From the NCBI RefSeq assembly GCF_000176855.2, contig NC_015138.1, forward strand, positions 682,001 to 746,000: a stretch of DNA of 64,000 nucleotides. Direction: 5' to 3'. Positions 25,865 through 33,146 of this stretch are shown one piece after another. Below the pieces are notes generated by a model that saw nothing but the letters and a program-made list of their open reading frames with translations, made no database searches and was not told the origin of the DNA. Source of the stretch: Paracidovorax avenae ATCC 19860 (GTDB lineage: Bacteria > Pseudomonadota > Gammaproteobacteria > Burkholderiales > Burkholderiaceae_C). Position numbers and translations under genes: made by a program. How positions within the stretch are numbered: the stretch's first letter is position 1; each line of letters starts with the position of its first letter.

Positions 25865-26416
25865 AGTCAAACGGCGGACGGGAACGTGCTCGCCTTCGTG
25901 AGCGAGAACCTGCGCCGCCTGAGAGCGGAAGCGGGCTTGAGCCAATTGGCCCTCGCGGAAGCGGCGGGGCTGAGCCGCCGGATGATTTCCAGCCTGGAGG
26001 CGGGGGATACGAACATCAGCCTGGCCAGCCTGGATCGCCTGGCGGCGGCACTGGGCGTGGGGTTCGTCGCGCTGGTCAGTGATCCCTCGGCCAGGAGCCA
26101 GCGGGTCGATGCGCTGGCCTGGAAGGGAAAAAGCAAGGACAGCCGCGGTGTGCTCCTGGGCTATGTCCCCGCAACCCGGGAGGCGCAGCTGTGGTCATGG
26201 GCCCTTGCGCCTGGAGAGACCTACCACGGACAGGCCGACCCCGCCGGATGGCACGAGATGGTCTTCGTGGTGGCGGGCACGCTGGCACTCCGGTTCGAGC
26301 ATGAGGTGGTCACGGTGGCTGCCGGGGACTACTGCATCTACAGCAGCGCCCAGGACTATGTGTGCGAGAACGCCGGGACGGAGATGCTGCGGTTCGTGAA
26401 GAACGTGGTGTGCTGA
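25847..26416 (+). CDS. XRE-cupin transcriptional regulator
   Basis: A 189-aa regulator. An N-terminal helix-turn-helix of the XRE type (residues ~15-70, LRRLRAEAGLSQLALAEAAGLSRRMISSLEAGD) is joined to a C-terminal cupin (residues ~95-185, with DPAGWHEMVFVVAGTLALRF). These proteins sense a small molecule through the cupin and control a neighbouring transporter or catabolic gene, here the divergent DMT exporter. ATG 25847 is inside the operator; GTG 25886 is an alternative start that would leave a normal leader. Confidence 0.88.
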   Translation: MSNILHSQTADGNVLAFVSENLRRLRAEAGLSQLALAEAAGLSRRMISSLEAGDTNISLASLDRLAAALGVGFVALVSDPSARSQRVDALAWKGKSKDSRGVLLGYVPATREAQLWSWALAPGETYHGQADPAGWHEMVFVVAGTLALRFEHEVVTVAAGDYCIYSSAQDYVCENAGTEMLRFVKNVVC

Positions 26417-26450
26417 CGGGTCTGGCCGCAGCGCAGGAGGCCGCATCGGA

Positions 26451-27113
26451 TCAGGCCACCACGCTGGCCACCGCTGCATAGTGGCTCGCCGTTCCACCCA
26501 GCACGAACAGGTGCCAGACCCCATGCGCATGGCGATAGCCGGCGCGATTGACGTAGAAGACCGTGCCCACCGTGTAGAGGGCTGCGCCGGTAAGCAGCCA
26601 CCGCAGCCCTCCGGCGTCGATCCGGGCCAGCAGCGGTACGGCAGCGACCACCATGGCCCAGCCCATGCCCACGTAGAGCGCCAGGGGCGGTGCCGGAGAA
26701 GCGGCGCCCAGTTCGCGCGCCATGCCCAGCAAGGCGATGCCCCACACCGCCCCCAGGACGGCCCAGTCCCAGGCACCCCGCGCCGCGACCAGCGCGAAGG
26801 GGGTGTAGCTGCCGGCAATGAGCAGGTAGATGGCGCAGTGGTCCGCCCGTCGCCACCACGACTTCGCTCGCCCCTGCGCGCCGTGGAAGAAGGTGGATGC
26901 GGCATACAGTGCCACGCAGGACAGCGCAAAAACCAGCCCCCCTGCGATCTTGCCCGCGTCCCCGGTGGGCAGGCTGACGAGGAGCATGAGGGGAACGCCT
27001 GGAACAGCCAGCGCGAACCCCAACAAGTGGGTGCAGGTGTTGAAGCGTTCGCCGGGGCGCATTTCCATGGAGCAGCGGTGGATTGGCGCCAGTGGATCAG
27101 CCGGGCGTGACAT
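26451..27113 (-). CDS. Hemolysin III family (PAQR-type) membrane protein
   Basis: A 220-aa protein with seven hydrophobic segments. The conserved zinc-site residues of the HlyIII/PAQR superfamily are present: Ser and His in AASTFFHGAQ, Asp in RRADHCAIYLLIAGSYTPF, and the late HAHGVWHLFVLGGTASHY with two His. Probably a membrane hydrolase or stress protein rather than a true hemolysin. ATG 27111-27113 gives the usual family length. Confidence 0.88.
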   Translation of the reverse strand: MSRPADPLAPIHRCSMEMRPGERFNTCTHLLGFALAVPGVPLMLLVSLPTGDAGKIAGGLVFALSCVALYAASTFFHGAQGRAKSWWRRADHCAIYLLIAGSYTPFALVAARGAWDWAVLGAVWGIALLGMARELGAASPAPPLALYVGMGWAMVVAAVPLLARIDAGGLRWLLTGAALYTVGTVFYVNRAGYRHAHGVWHLFVLGGTASHYAAVASVVA

Positions 27114-27139
27114 GGGCGTGAAGAAAAGGGGGTAGTCCA

Positions 27140-27320
27140 AGCGGTATTCGCCCAGACCGACCTACGCCGGCGGCAACGCCCGCTGTGTTACCTGGCCAAG
27201 GACGCGCAATCCATCGCGCTGATCGAGAAGACCTTCGCCGCGAAGAAGCCGCTGGCCCTGGTCTGCCACGCCCCCGGCGTGCTGCGCCATGCCAAGGCGC
27301 CAGGCTGCGAGCCTGAGGCG
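27140..27320 (+). pseudogene. Fragment of the DJ-1/PfpI gene
   Basis: About 180 nt match the internal part of the DJ-1/PfpI gene at 17560-17720, for example GACGCGCAATCCATCGCGCT (27203) and the stretch encoding IEKTFAAKKPLALVCHAPGVLRHAK. Both ends are missing, and a short insertion interrupts the start. It is a displaced partial copy with few base changes. Confidence 0.85.
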
Positions 27321-27365
27321 AAGAAGAAGGGCTTCGTGTTGCTACCGCTGTGCTGGGTGATGGCG
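27312..27365 (+). mobile_element. Fragment of an IS5-family transposase gene
   Basis: About 50 nt encode EAKKKGFVLLPLCWV, matching PEAKKGFVLLPRRWVVERSF of the complete transposase at 29015-29833. It abuts the DJ-1 fragment directly and marks the 5' end of the broken phosphoribosyltransferase-like gene. Confidence 0.65.
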
Positions 27366-27543
27366 AGGTTGCGCAGCGCATAAAAGAAATTAAGCCCCCT
27401 CCTGATTTGGCGATAGTGGGTTCGCACGCCGATGCTCATGCTCTACGCGACTTCATTGCAGAAGAGTTGAGAATACCGGTTGAAGAACATAGAACCCTGA
27501 GGCTTGACATCAGAAATCCTGCAGATGCAGCATTGGCCAGTAA

Positions 27544-28416
27544 GAGCGGCTAACACGACCTGTTCATAGCCCAGCGCGAAGCAGCTATGCTTGGCGCCCT
27601 CATGGCAAGAAGACCCGTCAGCAAAGAACTGTGGCGACAGCTGCAGCCGCTCATCCCGGCCTTCGTGCCCTCGGCCAAAGGCGGGGCGCGCAAGCGCACC
27701 GTCAGCGATGAAGCCGCACTCAATGGCATCCTATTCGTGCTGCACACCGGCATCGCCTGGGAGGACCTGCCGCAGGAACTCGGTTTTGGCAGTGGCATGA
27801 CGTGCTGGCGGCGGCTGCGCGACTGGAACGCTGCCGGGGTGTGGGAGAAGCTGCACCACGCCATGCTGGTGCGCCTGCGCGAGCACGACCAGATCGATTG
27901 GAGCCGGGCAAGCATCGATGGCTCGTCGGTACCAAGCCCCCGGGGGGCCAGGAAACAGGGCCCAACCCCACGGACAGAGGCAAACTCGGCTCCAAGCGGC
28001 ACATCGTCGTAGACGCGCGGGGCATTCCGCTGGTGGTGCTGGTCAGTGGTGCGAATCGGCACGATTCGATGATGTTCGAGAAATGCATCGATGCTCTGCC
28101 AGCCGTCAGGGGACTGCAGGGCAAGCCGCGTCGCAGGCCATCGAAGCTGCACGCCGACAAGGGCTACGACTATGAGCGCTGCCGTGTCTTCCTGAGACAG
28201 CGGGGCATCGCCAGCCGGATTGCCAGACGAGGCATCGAAAGCAGCGAGCGGCTGGGTCGGCATCGGTGGGTGGTGGAGAGAACGCACGGATGGTTTGCAG
28301 GCTTCGGCAAGCTGCGCATCCGATTCGAGAGGCGGCTGGACATCCACGAAGCGCTATTGAAACTGGCGGCAGCGATCATCTGCGCGCGCTTCGTGGATCG
28401 GTGGTGTTAGCCGCTC
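27544..28416 (+). mobile_element. Complete IS5-family element (IS427-like group), 873 bp
   Basis: Terminal repeats are GAGCGGCTAACACGACC (left) and GAGCGGCTAACACCACC (complement of the right end), 16 of 17 identical. TAA at 27541-27543 and 28417-28419 is the target duplication. It carries two overlapping transposase frames joined by a predicted frameshift, and sits inside the phosphoribosyltransferase-like gene. Confidence 0.92.
27587..28410 (+). CDS. IS5-family transposase, two frames joined by programmed frameshift
   Basis: Frame 1 (27587-28012) starts MLGALMARRPVSKELWRQL and carries the N-terminal DUF4096-type region and the first catalytic Asp (IDWSRASIDGSSV). Frame 2 (28-nt overlap onward to 28410) carries GSKRHIVVDARGIPL, the second Asp (HADKGYDYERCR) and the Glu (RWVVERTHGWFAGF), completing DDE. 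The shift is -1 and most likely occurs at the G6 run at 27942-27947, preceded by C5, as in the IS427 group. The fused product would be about 273 aa. All catalytic residues are present, so the element may be active. Confidence 0.9.
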
Positions 28417-29007
28417 TAAGTTAAATAAATGCAATTCACTATTGATTGTCGATGATGTTGCATACACAAGCGACCGAATGCAAGGCTATGTGAAGTCGAT
28501 TAGAGAGTCTAATGGAAAGTTCAAAATTCCAGGTGCAATTACTATATTTGCGCTGCTCGCACTTCCATCAAGCGCGGACTCGTTTGATAAAGCGGTTAAA
28601 GGTATAGTGACTGACCATGCCGGTAAGGTTCTAAAATTTGAGACGCTTTATCGTTTTTTGCTTCCCGACTGGGGCGCTCAGCATTGCCCATGGTGTTCGA
28701 GTCTCAGCGGATTCTTTCGCAGCCTGAAGCATTTGGCGAAGATATGGCTGATGGCTCTGACGTACGAGGCAACTTGCTCGCTGACAAAGAGGCCGGTCTC
28801 GCAAATGAAAATTGGGTCAGTTTAGCCGCTGGTGAGCTTGCCCCAGTCTTTGGCGACGGTTCACCACTTCTAAAGGTGGGGCGCTACCAATGCAGGTCCT
28901 TTTCAGCTGTGCTAGTGCACTGCAACAGGCTAGAACTGAGGAGTATAAATATCGATTGGATCCTAATGGGTTTCCCCTATCGCAAGTAGTTGCGGTTCAA
29001 GTGATTA

Positions 29008-29881
29008 GAGCGTGTTATGAACTTCCCGCCGCAGCCAGCACCCGCGCGGCGGCGGGCAACATGAGCACCGCAAACACCAGGAAATGCATCCCGCCGAGCA
29101 CTTCGGGTAGCCGCTCGTAGTCCCGGGAGAGCCTGCGAAACCTTGCCAGCCAGCCGAAGCTTCTCTCCACCACCCAGCGGCGCGGCAGCAGCACAAAGCC
29201 CTTCTTCGCCTCGGGCAGCTTCACGATCTGCAGGTCAATTCCGCTGTCCTGCGCCGCCTTGGATGCCGCTTCACCCGTGTAGCCCTGGTCGGCCCAAGCC
29301 AGTTGTACCGTGTGGCCCGTAGCCTGCTGTACGTCTTCGCACAGGCGCTGCACCTGCGCACGCTCCTGTTCGTCTGCCGGCGTGACATGCACCGCCAGCA
29401 GATGACCCAGCGTGTCCACGGCCATATGCACTTTGCTGCCGCGCTTGCGTTTGTAGCCGTCGTAGCCCGCGCGCGGCCCGCTCTCGCAGCTCGATTGCAG
29501 TGTGCGCCCGTCCATCACCATGGCGCTGGGCTGGCCCTGGCGCCCCTGTGCCACGCGGATGATGGAGCGCAAATCCGAGACCATCGCCTCGAAGCAACCC
29601 GCATCCAGCCACCGGCGGCTCTGCTGGTAGACCGCCTCCCAGGGTGGCAGATCGTTGGGCAGCATCCGCCAAGGTGCTCCCGCGCGCACCAGCCAGCGCA
29701 GGGCGTTGAAGACTTCGCGCAGGTCGTGTCCACGCTGAGGCGCATGCGGGTCCATCAGGGTCAGGTACGGCGCAGCGAAGCTCCATTCTTCATCGCTCAC
29801 GTCCGTCGGGTAGGGCTTGCGGGGCATCTGCAAACTCTACCCTCGGCTCCGCGCTCAGGGAGCAAAGTTCATAACACGCTC
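29008..29881 (-). mobile_element. Complete IS5-family element, 874 bp
   Basis: Perfect 17-bp terminal repeats GAGCGTGTTATGAACTT (29008-29024, and the complement of 29865-29881), flanked by TA at 29006-29007 and 29882-29883, a 2-bp target duplication. It has one transposase frame and is inserted in the phosphoribosyltransferase-like gene. It differs from the element at 27544 in ends and organisation. Confidence 0.92.
29015..29833 (-). CDS. IS5-family transposase, single frame
   Basis: A 272-aa DDE transposase. N-terminal YPTDVSDEEWSFAAPYL region, first Asp in SAMVMDGRTLQSS, second in LAWADQGYTGEAA, and Glu in RWVVERSFGWLARFRRLSRDYE. Full length for the family with no frameshift. A fragment of the same kind of transposase is present at 27312-27365, so related elements have been in this region before. 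Confidence 0.9.
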   Translation of the reverse strand: MQMPRKPYPTDVSDEEWSFAAPYLTLMDPHAPQRGHDLREVFNALRWLVRAGAPWRMLPNDLPPWEAVYQQSRRWLDAGCFEAMVSDLRSIIRVAQGRQGQPSAMVMDGRTLQSSCESGPRAGYDGYKRKRGSKVHMAVDTLGHLLAVHVTPADEQERAQVQRLCEDVQQATGHTVQLAWADQGYTGEAASKAAQDSGIDLQIVKLPEAKKGFVLLPRRWVVERSFGWLARFRRLSRDYERLPEVLGGMHFLVFAVLMLPAAARVLAAAGSS

Positions 29882-30153
29882 TAGAGATTTTCAGAACGAG
29901 ACGCTTTTCGTTGTTTGTACACTGCGTTCCCCTGTTGGCCGCTGAGCTTGATGACGCAGCCAAAGTCTATCTGCGCACGGGATTGCTGGTTAATGCGGAA
30001 AAAAGAGCAGAAGCCGATAACTGGGCTTTGCAAGAGTTGCTTATCGCGGAGATTAGAGGGCTGGTCAGTCGTACGAATGAAGACGAGCTCACTGAAATAT
30101 ATAAAATTGCCGGTTTTGATGCATTTTTGCCAATCAGCGGTCGCAAAAATTAA

Positions 30154-30481
30154 GCGTAACCCCCCATCTTGGGTGACTTGCATAAAGGACTGCGCAATAC
30201 ACCCCTAGCAGTCCCAGAAGACTGCACGCCGGCCTCGAGATACCCAGCAGGTATGCAGCGCCTGCTCCCGCACAAAGGTATCGGCGACGTTCTCAAGTAG
30301 CGGGCGCTCGGATCGATTGCCGACCTTGTGAAAACCTCCAGTGAAAGATTGTTGGAATTGAGTGAGCTTAAACAGGCCTTGCAAATTAATAAGAATCTTT
30401 GCATTTAGCAGGGTTCTCTGGTTTATTGATGGGGCGGTCCATTTTAATATGAAATGTTGCTCTCAAAGAAAGGAGTTGCTT
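30154..30481. other. Gap with short coding remnant
   Basis: About 330 nt between the ends of the convergent phosphoribosyltransferase-like and PLD-like genes. A 26-codon frame at 30328-30408 (KTSSERLLELSELKQALQIN) reads like the end of a helical protein and is open upstream only to 30298. No start or family was identified. The rest shows nothing recognisable. Confidence 0.35.
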
Positions 30482-31363
30482 CTAGTTGGGTGGATATTCA
30501 ATGTAATGGGCCTTGCTCGCTTTTGCATTTTTTGCGACGGGATGATGTAGTGCAATTTCATCTTTGAACGGGCTTGTGGATGATAAATCATTGCCTCTTC
30601 TGAGAAAAACATCATTTTGAACTTTGATGCGAAATTCTTTGTTCAGTCGGCTGAACGCGCTATCATTAAGATTGCCGCAGAATCTATAAAGCCTGTCAAA
30701 TGCCATATAACTAGACCCCGTATTTGAAATAAACTCTAGTATGACGTAGATATACGGCCGATCGATATGGGAAGAGTGATGTGTGTTATTTTTGTCTTCT
30801 TCTCCGAATTGTTCCCAATACACGTATTCAACGTGGGTTGGTAAATATGCTTTTCCAGAAAGTACGCCGTCTCTTGGGCCATAAATTTTTATATCCTTTT
30901 CATTGTAAAGGAACTGGATAAGTTGTTGGGATCGGTGGCTGAAAAAAAAGCTCAGTACGTCTTTACGATGTTCCTGAGGTATGGTCATTTCACATGCCAA
31001 CTCTTCGAATTTGGAGGTGCTTGTATAGATATTTTGGCTGCCAAAAATCACCCTTCCTGATTTTTCAAAAAAAACGCACTTCGAATGTAGCCCCTCTACT
31101 TCAAAAACCAAATACATTGGGAATCTTCTGAGAAATTTCTCGGCATTTTTTTTGTGGAGGTTCGATATGTAAAATACTGAGAATGGCATTAATCGGGTGA
31201 ATGCTGTTATATCATCCGATTTAAAGCTGTATGTTGATAAATGGACTGTGCCATCTACATTTTTTGTGTAGCTGGAGAAGTAGTCTGACCATCCATGGTT
31301 GCGATGGAGGGTCACTGTAGAATTATTCAGGATAAAAGTGTTCATTGGATTGTCGAGGCTCAT
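30482..31363 (-). CDS. PLD-like (phospholipase D superfamily) protein, low GC
   Basis: A 293-aa protein read from ATG 31361-31363; the frame is open upstream to 31588 without convincing coding character. The core near residues 90-115, LHSKCVFFEKSGRVIFGSQN, matches the HxK...GSxN half-motif of the PLD superfamily (nucleases, phosphatidyl transferases), and STYSFKSDDITAFTRLM before it fits the preceding strand-helix. Only one HKD-like motif is clear and its Asp is not, so it may act as a dimer or be degenerate. The AT-rich codon use differs sharply from the chromosome. It lies convergent to the broken phosphoribosyltransferase-like gene; PLD nucleases occur in defence and restriction systems, but a link is inference. 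Confidence 0.55.
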   Translation of the reverse strand: MSLDNPMNTFILNNSTVTLHRNHGWSDYFSSYTKNVDGTVHLSTYSFKSDDITAFTRLMPFSVFYISNLHKKNAEKFLRRFPMYLVFEVEGLHSKCVFFEKSGRVIFGSQNIYTSTSKFEELACEMTIPQEHRKDVLSFFFSHRSQQLIQFLYNEKDIKIYGPRDGVLSGKAYLPTHVEYVYWEQFGEEDKNNTHHSSHIDRPYIYVILEFISNTGSSYMAFDRLYRFCGNLNDSAFSRLNKEFRIKVQNDVFLRRGNDLSSTSPFKDEIALHHPVAKNAKASKAHYIEYPPN

Positions 31364-31801
31364 ATTGAGATTAAATTTGCTTGGCAGTGATTGCGAAGTT
31401 GTGTAGATACATTTTTTGGTTGGTGAATTATTGTTGACAAGGAGGCTTTGCGAAAATCCGCTTCGGCTGAGCATGCGTAGACAGGCGGTGTGATCGCTAC
31501 ATAAAGCAGTCCCATTCGTGGCACCGCCGTCACTCGCATGCAAACCTCTGAAATCAATTGACGACCTGGATCGCACCCTTTGAATCAACTAGTACAACCA
31601 AGATTCGCATCATGTAATTCTTATCATTAATAATGAAAAAATAGATATAACGGTGGATTTTTTGCTAAATTAAGGAAAAGTCTATGTCTTGCATAGGATC
31701 AATTGACTAATAGCGGCCTTAGGCAAGTCGCAGAAGCGACAACATTTGCAAACAAATTTGTTGCCGAGTGTGTCATCAAAAATTCAGCTCGCAAGCCTAT
31801 C
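31364..31801. other. AT-rich gap upstream of PLD-like gene
   Basis: About 440 nt. It probably holds the promoter of the PLD-like gene (very AT-rich around 31620-31690) and ends with the TATC target duplication of the next IS at 31798-31801. No gene was recognised. Confidence 0.4.
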
Positions 31802-33087
31802 GGGAACCTCTCAAAACCCGGCCACTCCCTTGTTCACCGACAAGACCTGAGCCGTCCTCCTTGCCATGATCTCTCCTCGCAGCGCCTTGAAGTTCGATCT
31901 GTTTGCCGAGGCGTCGCGCCAGCATAAGAGAGATGAAGTGGGCGATCCGTTGCAGGTGATCGCGCGGCACATCGACTTCGCCGAGCTGGCGCGGCTGGTG
32001 GATGCACTCATCGAGCGCGGCGATGGCCGCAAGGGTGGTCGGCCGGCCTATCCCATCGAGGTGATGGTGCGCATCCTGGTCTTGAAGCGCCTGTACAACC
32101 TGTCGGACGAGCAGATGGAATACCAGTTGCTGGACCGGGCGAGCTATCAGCGCTTTTGTCTGCTGCAAGACGCGATGAACGTGCCGGACCGCAACACGAT
32201 CTGGCGCTTCGGCGAGCGGCTGGGCGTTGACGGGGCGACGGCGTTGTTCCAGGGTGTGGATGCGCAACTGCACCGCCATGGCTACATCGCCCGTGGCGGA
32301 CAGGCCATCGATGCCACGCTGGTGCCCGCGCCCCGCCAGCGCCTGGACAGGCAGGAGCGCGAGGCCCTGGCCGAAGGCAGAACGCCCGATTGGAGCGAGG
32401 CCGAGCGCCGGCAAAAGGATGTGGACGCCACGCACACGAAGAAGCACGGCAAGGGCTACTTCGGCTACAAGCTCAGCGTGAGCGTGGACCTCAAGCACGG
32501 CTTCATCCGCAGGATCGCCACGGGCACGGCCAGCGAGCATGACGGACACCACTTCGACGAGGTGCTGGACCTGCACAACACCGGGCGTGCAGTGCATACG
32601 GACAAGGCCTACGCGAGCCGGCAGCGCCAGCAGCTACTCAAGGTGCTGGGCTTGGTGGACGCGATGCAACGCAGGGCTCGGCCGGGCAAGCCACTGAGCG
32701 AGTGCCAGCAAAGGCGCAACCAGCGCATCGCAAAGAAGCGTGCCAAGGTGGAGCATGTGTTTGCCGGTCTCCGTCACCTGGGCGGCAAGTTCGTTCGCAC
32801 GATCGGGCAGACCCGCGCCACGGTGGCGATGACGATGATGGCTGCCTGCTACAACCTCAAGCGCCTGGCGTCGTTCCTGCATCGGCAAGTGGATGCGTTC
32901 TTCAAGCCATCGGCTGCCAAGGCACGGGTGCGCCTGCAACCGTCAAAAGCGTGAGCCTTGCGGGGGGCAAAGGCCCCTGTACATGGGCTGCGTCCCACCC
33001 ACCGAGCAGGTGTCCGAGCGCATTCGGGGCGCTGGAATCTGACGACACGCCGGAAAAACTGGCTGGTGGCGGTTGTGAGAGGCTCCC
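31802..33087 (+). mobile_element. Complete IS5-family element, 1286 bp, upstream of vgrG
   Basis: Terminal repeats GGGAACCTCTCAAAACC (31802-31818) and GGGAGCCTCTCACAACC (complement of 33071-33087) match at 15 of 17 positions. TATC at 31798-31801 and 33088-33091 is a 4-bp target duplication, usual for the IS5 subgroup. The right end lies 59 bp before the vgrG start codon. Confidence 0.92.
31866..32954 (+). CDS. IS5-family transposase (IS5 subgroup)
   Basis: A 362-aa transposase. The N-terminal region GGRPAYPIEVMVRILVLKRLYNLSDEQMEYQLLDRASYQRF is typical of the IS5 subgroup; the first Asp is in GGQAIDATLVPAPRQ, the second in AVHTDKAYASRQRQ, and Glu in KRAKVEHVFAGLRHLGGKFVR. Full length with no frameshift, so probably functional. 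Confidence 0.92.
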   Translation: MISPRSALKFDLFAEASRQHKRDEVGDPLQVIARHIDFAELARLVDALIERGDGRKGGRPAYPIEVMVRILVLKRLYNLSDEQMEYQLLDRASYQRFCLLQDAMNVPDRNTIWRFGERLGVDGATALFQGVDAQLHRHGYIARGGQAIDATLVPAPRQRLDRQEREALAEGRTPDWSEAERRQKDVDATHTKKHGKGYFGYKLSVSVDLKHGFIRRIATGTASEHDGHHFDEVLDLHNTGRAVHTDKAYASRQRQQLLKVLGLVDAMQRRARPGKPLSECQQRRNQRIAKKRAKVEHVFAGLRHLGGKFVRTIGQTRATVAMTMMAACYNLKRLASFLHRQVDAFFKPSAAKARVRLQPSKA

Positions 33088-33146
33088 TATCATCGCGGCC
33101 GTCTCAACTTAACTCTGCAGCAACTAGAGGGGCTGCAGCCATAACA

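Larger units (their letters stand above)
27350..30153 (+). pseudogene. Phosphoribosyltransferase-like gene broken by two IS elements and frameshifts
   Basis: Pieces at 27350-27543, 28417-28690, 28684-28880, 28880-29007 and 29884-30153 read as one protein of about 400 residues once the two IS elements and one copy of each target duplication are removed. Excising the first IS rejoins the frame exactly (ASK to LNKCNSLLIVDDV). LLIVDDVAYTSDRM resembles the PRPP-binding loop of type I phosphoribosyltransferases (hydrophobic strand, two acidic residues, then Thr); DLAIVGSHADAHALRDFIAEEL precedes it. Later parts include LLPDWGAQHCPWC and a helical end (LIAEIRGLVSRTNEDELTEIYKIAGFDAF). At least three frameshifts (near 28680, 28880 and 29900) remain. 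The 5' end is lost in the scar at 27365. GC content is low. Such PRTase proteins occur in bacterial conflict systems; a defence role is inference only. Confidence 0.65.
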
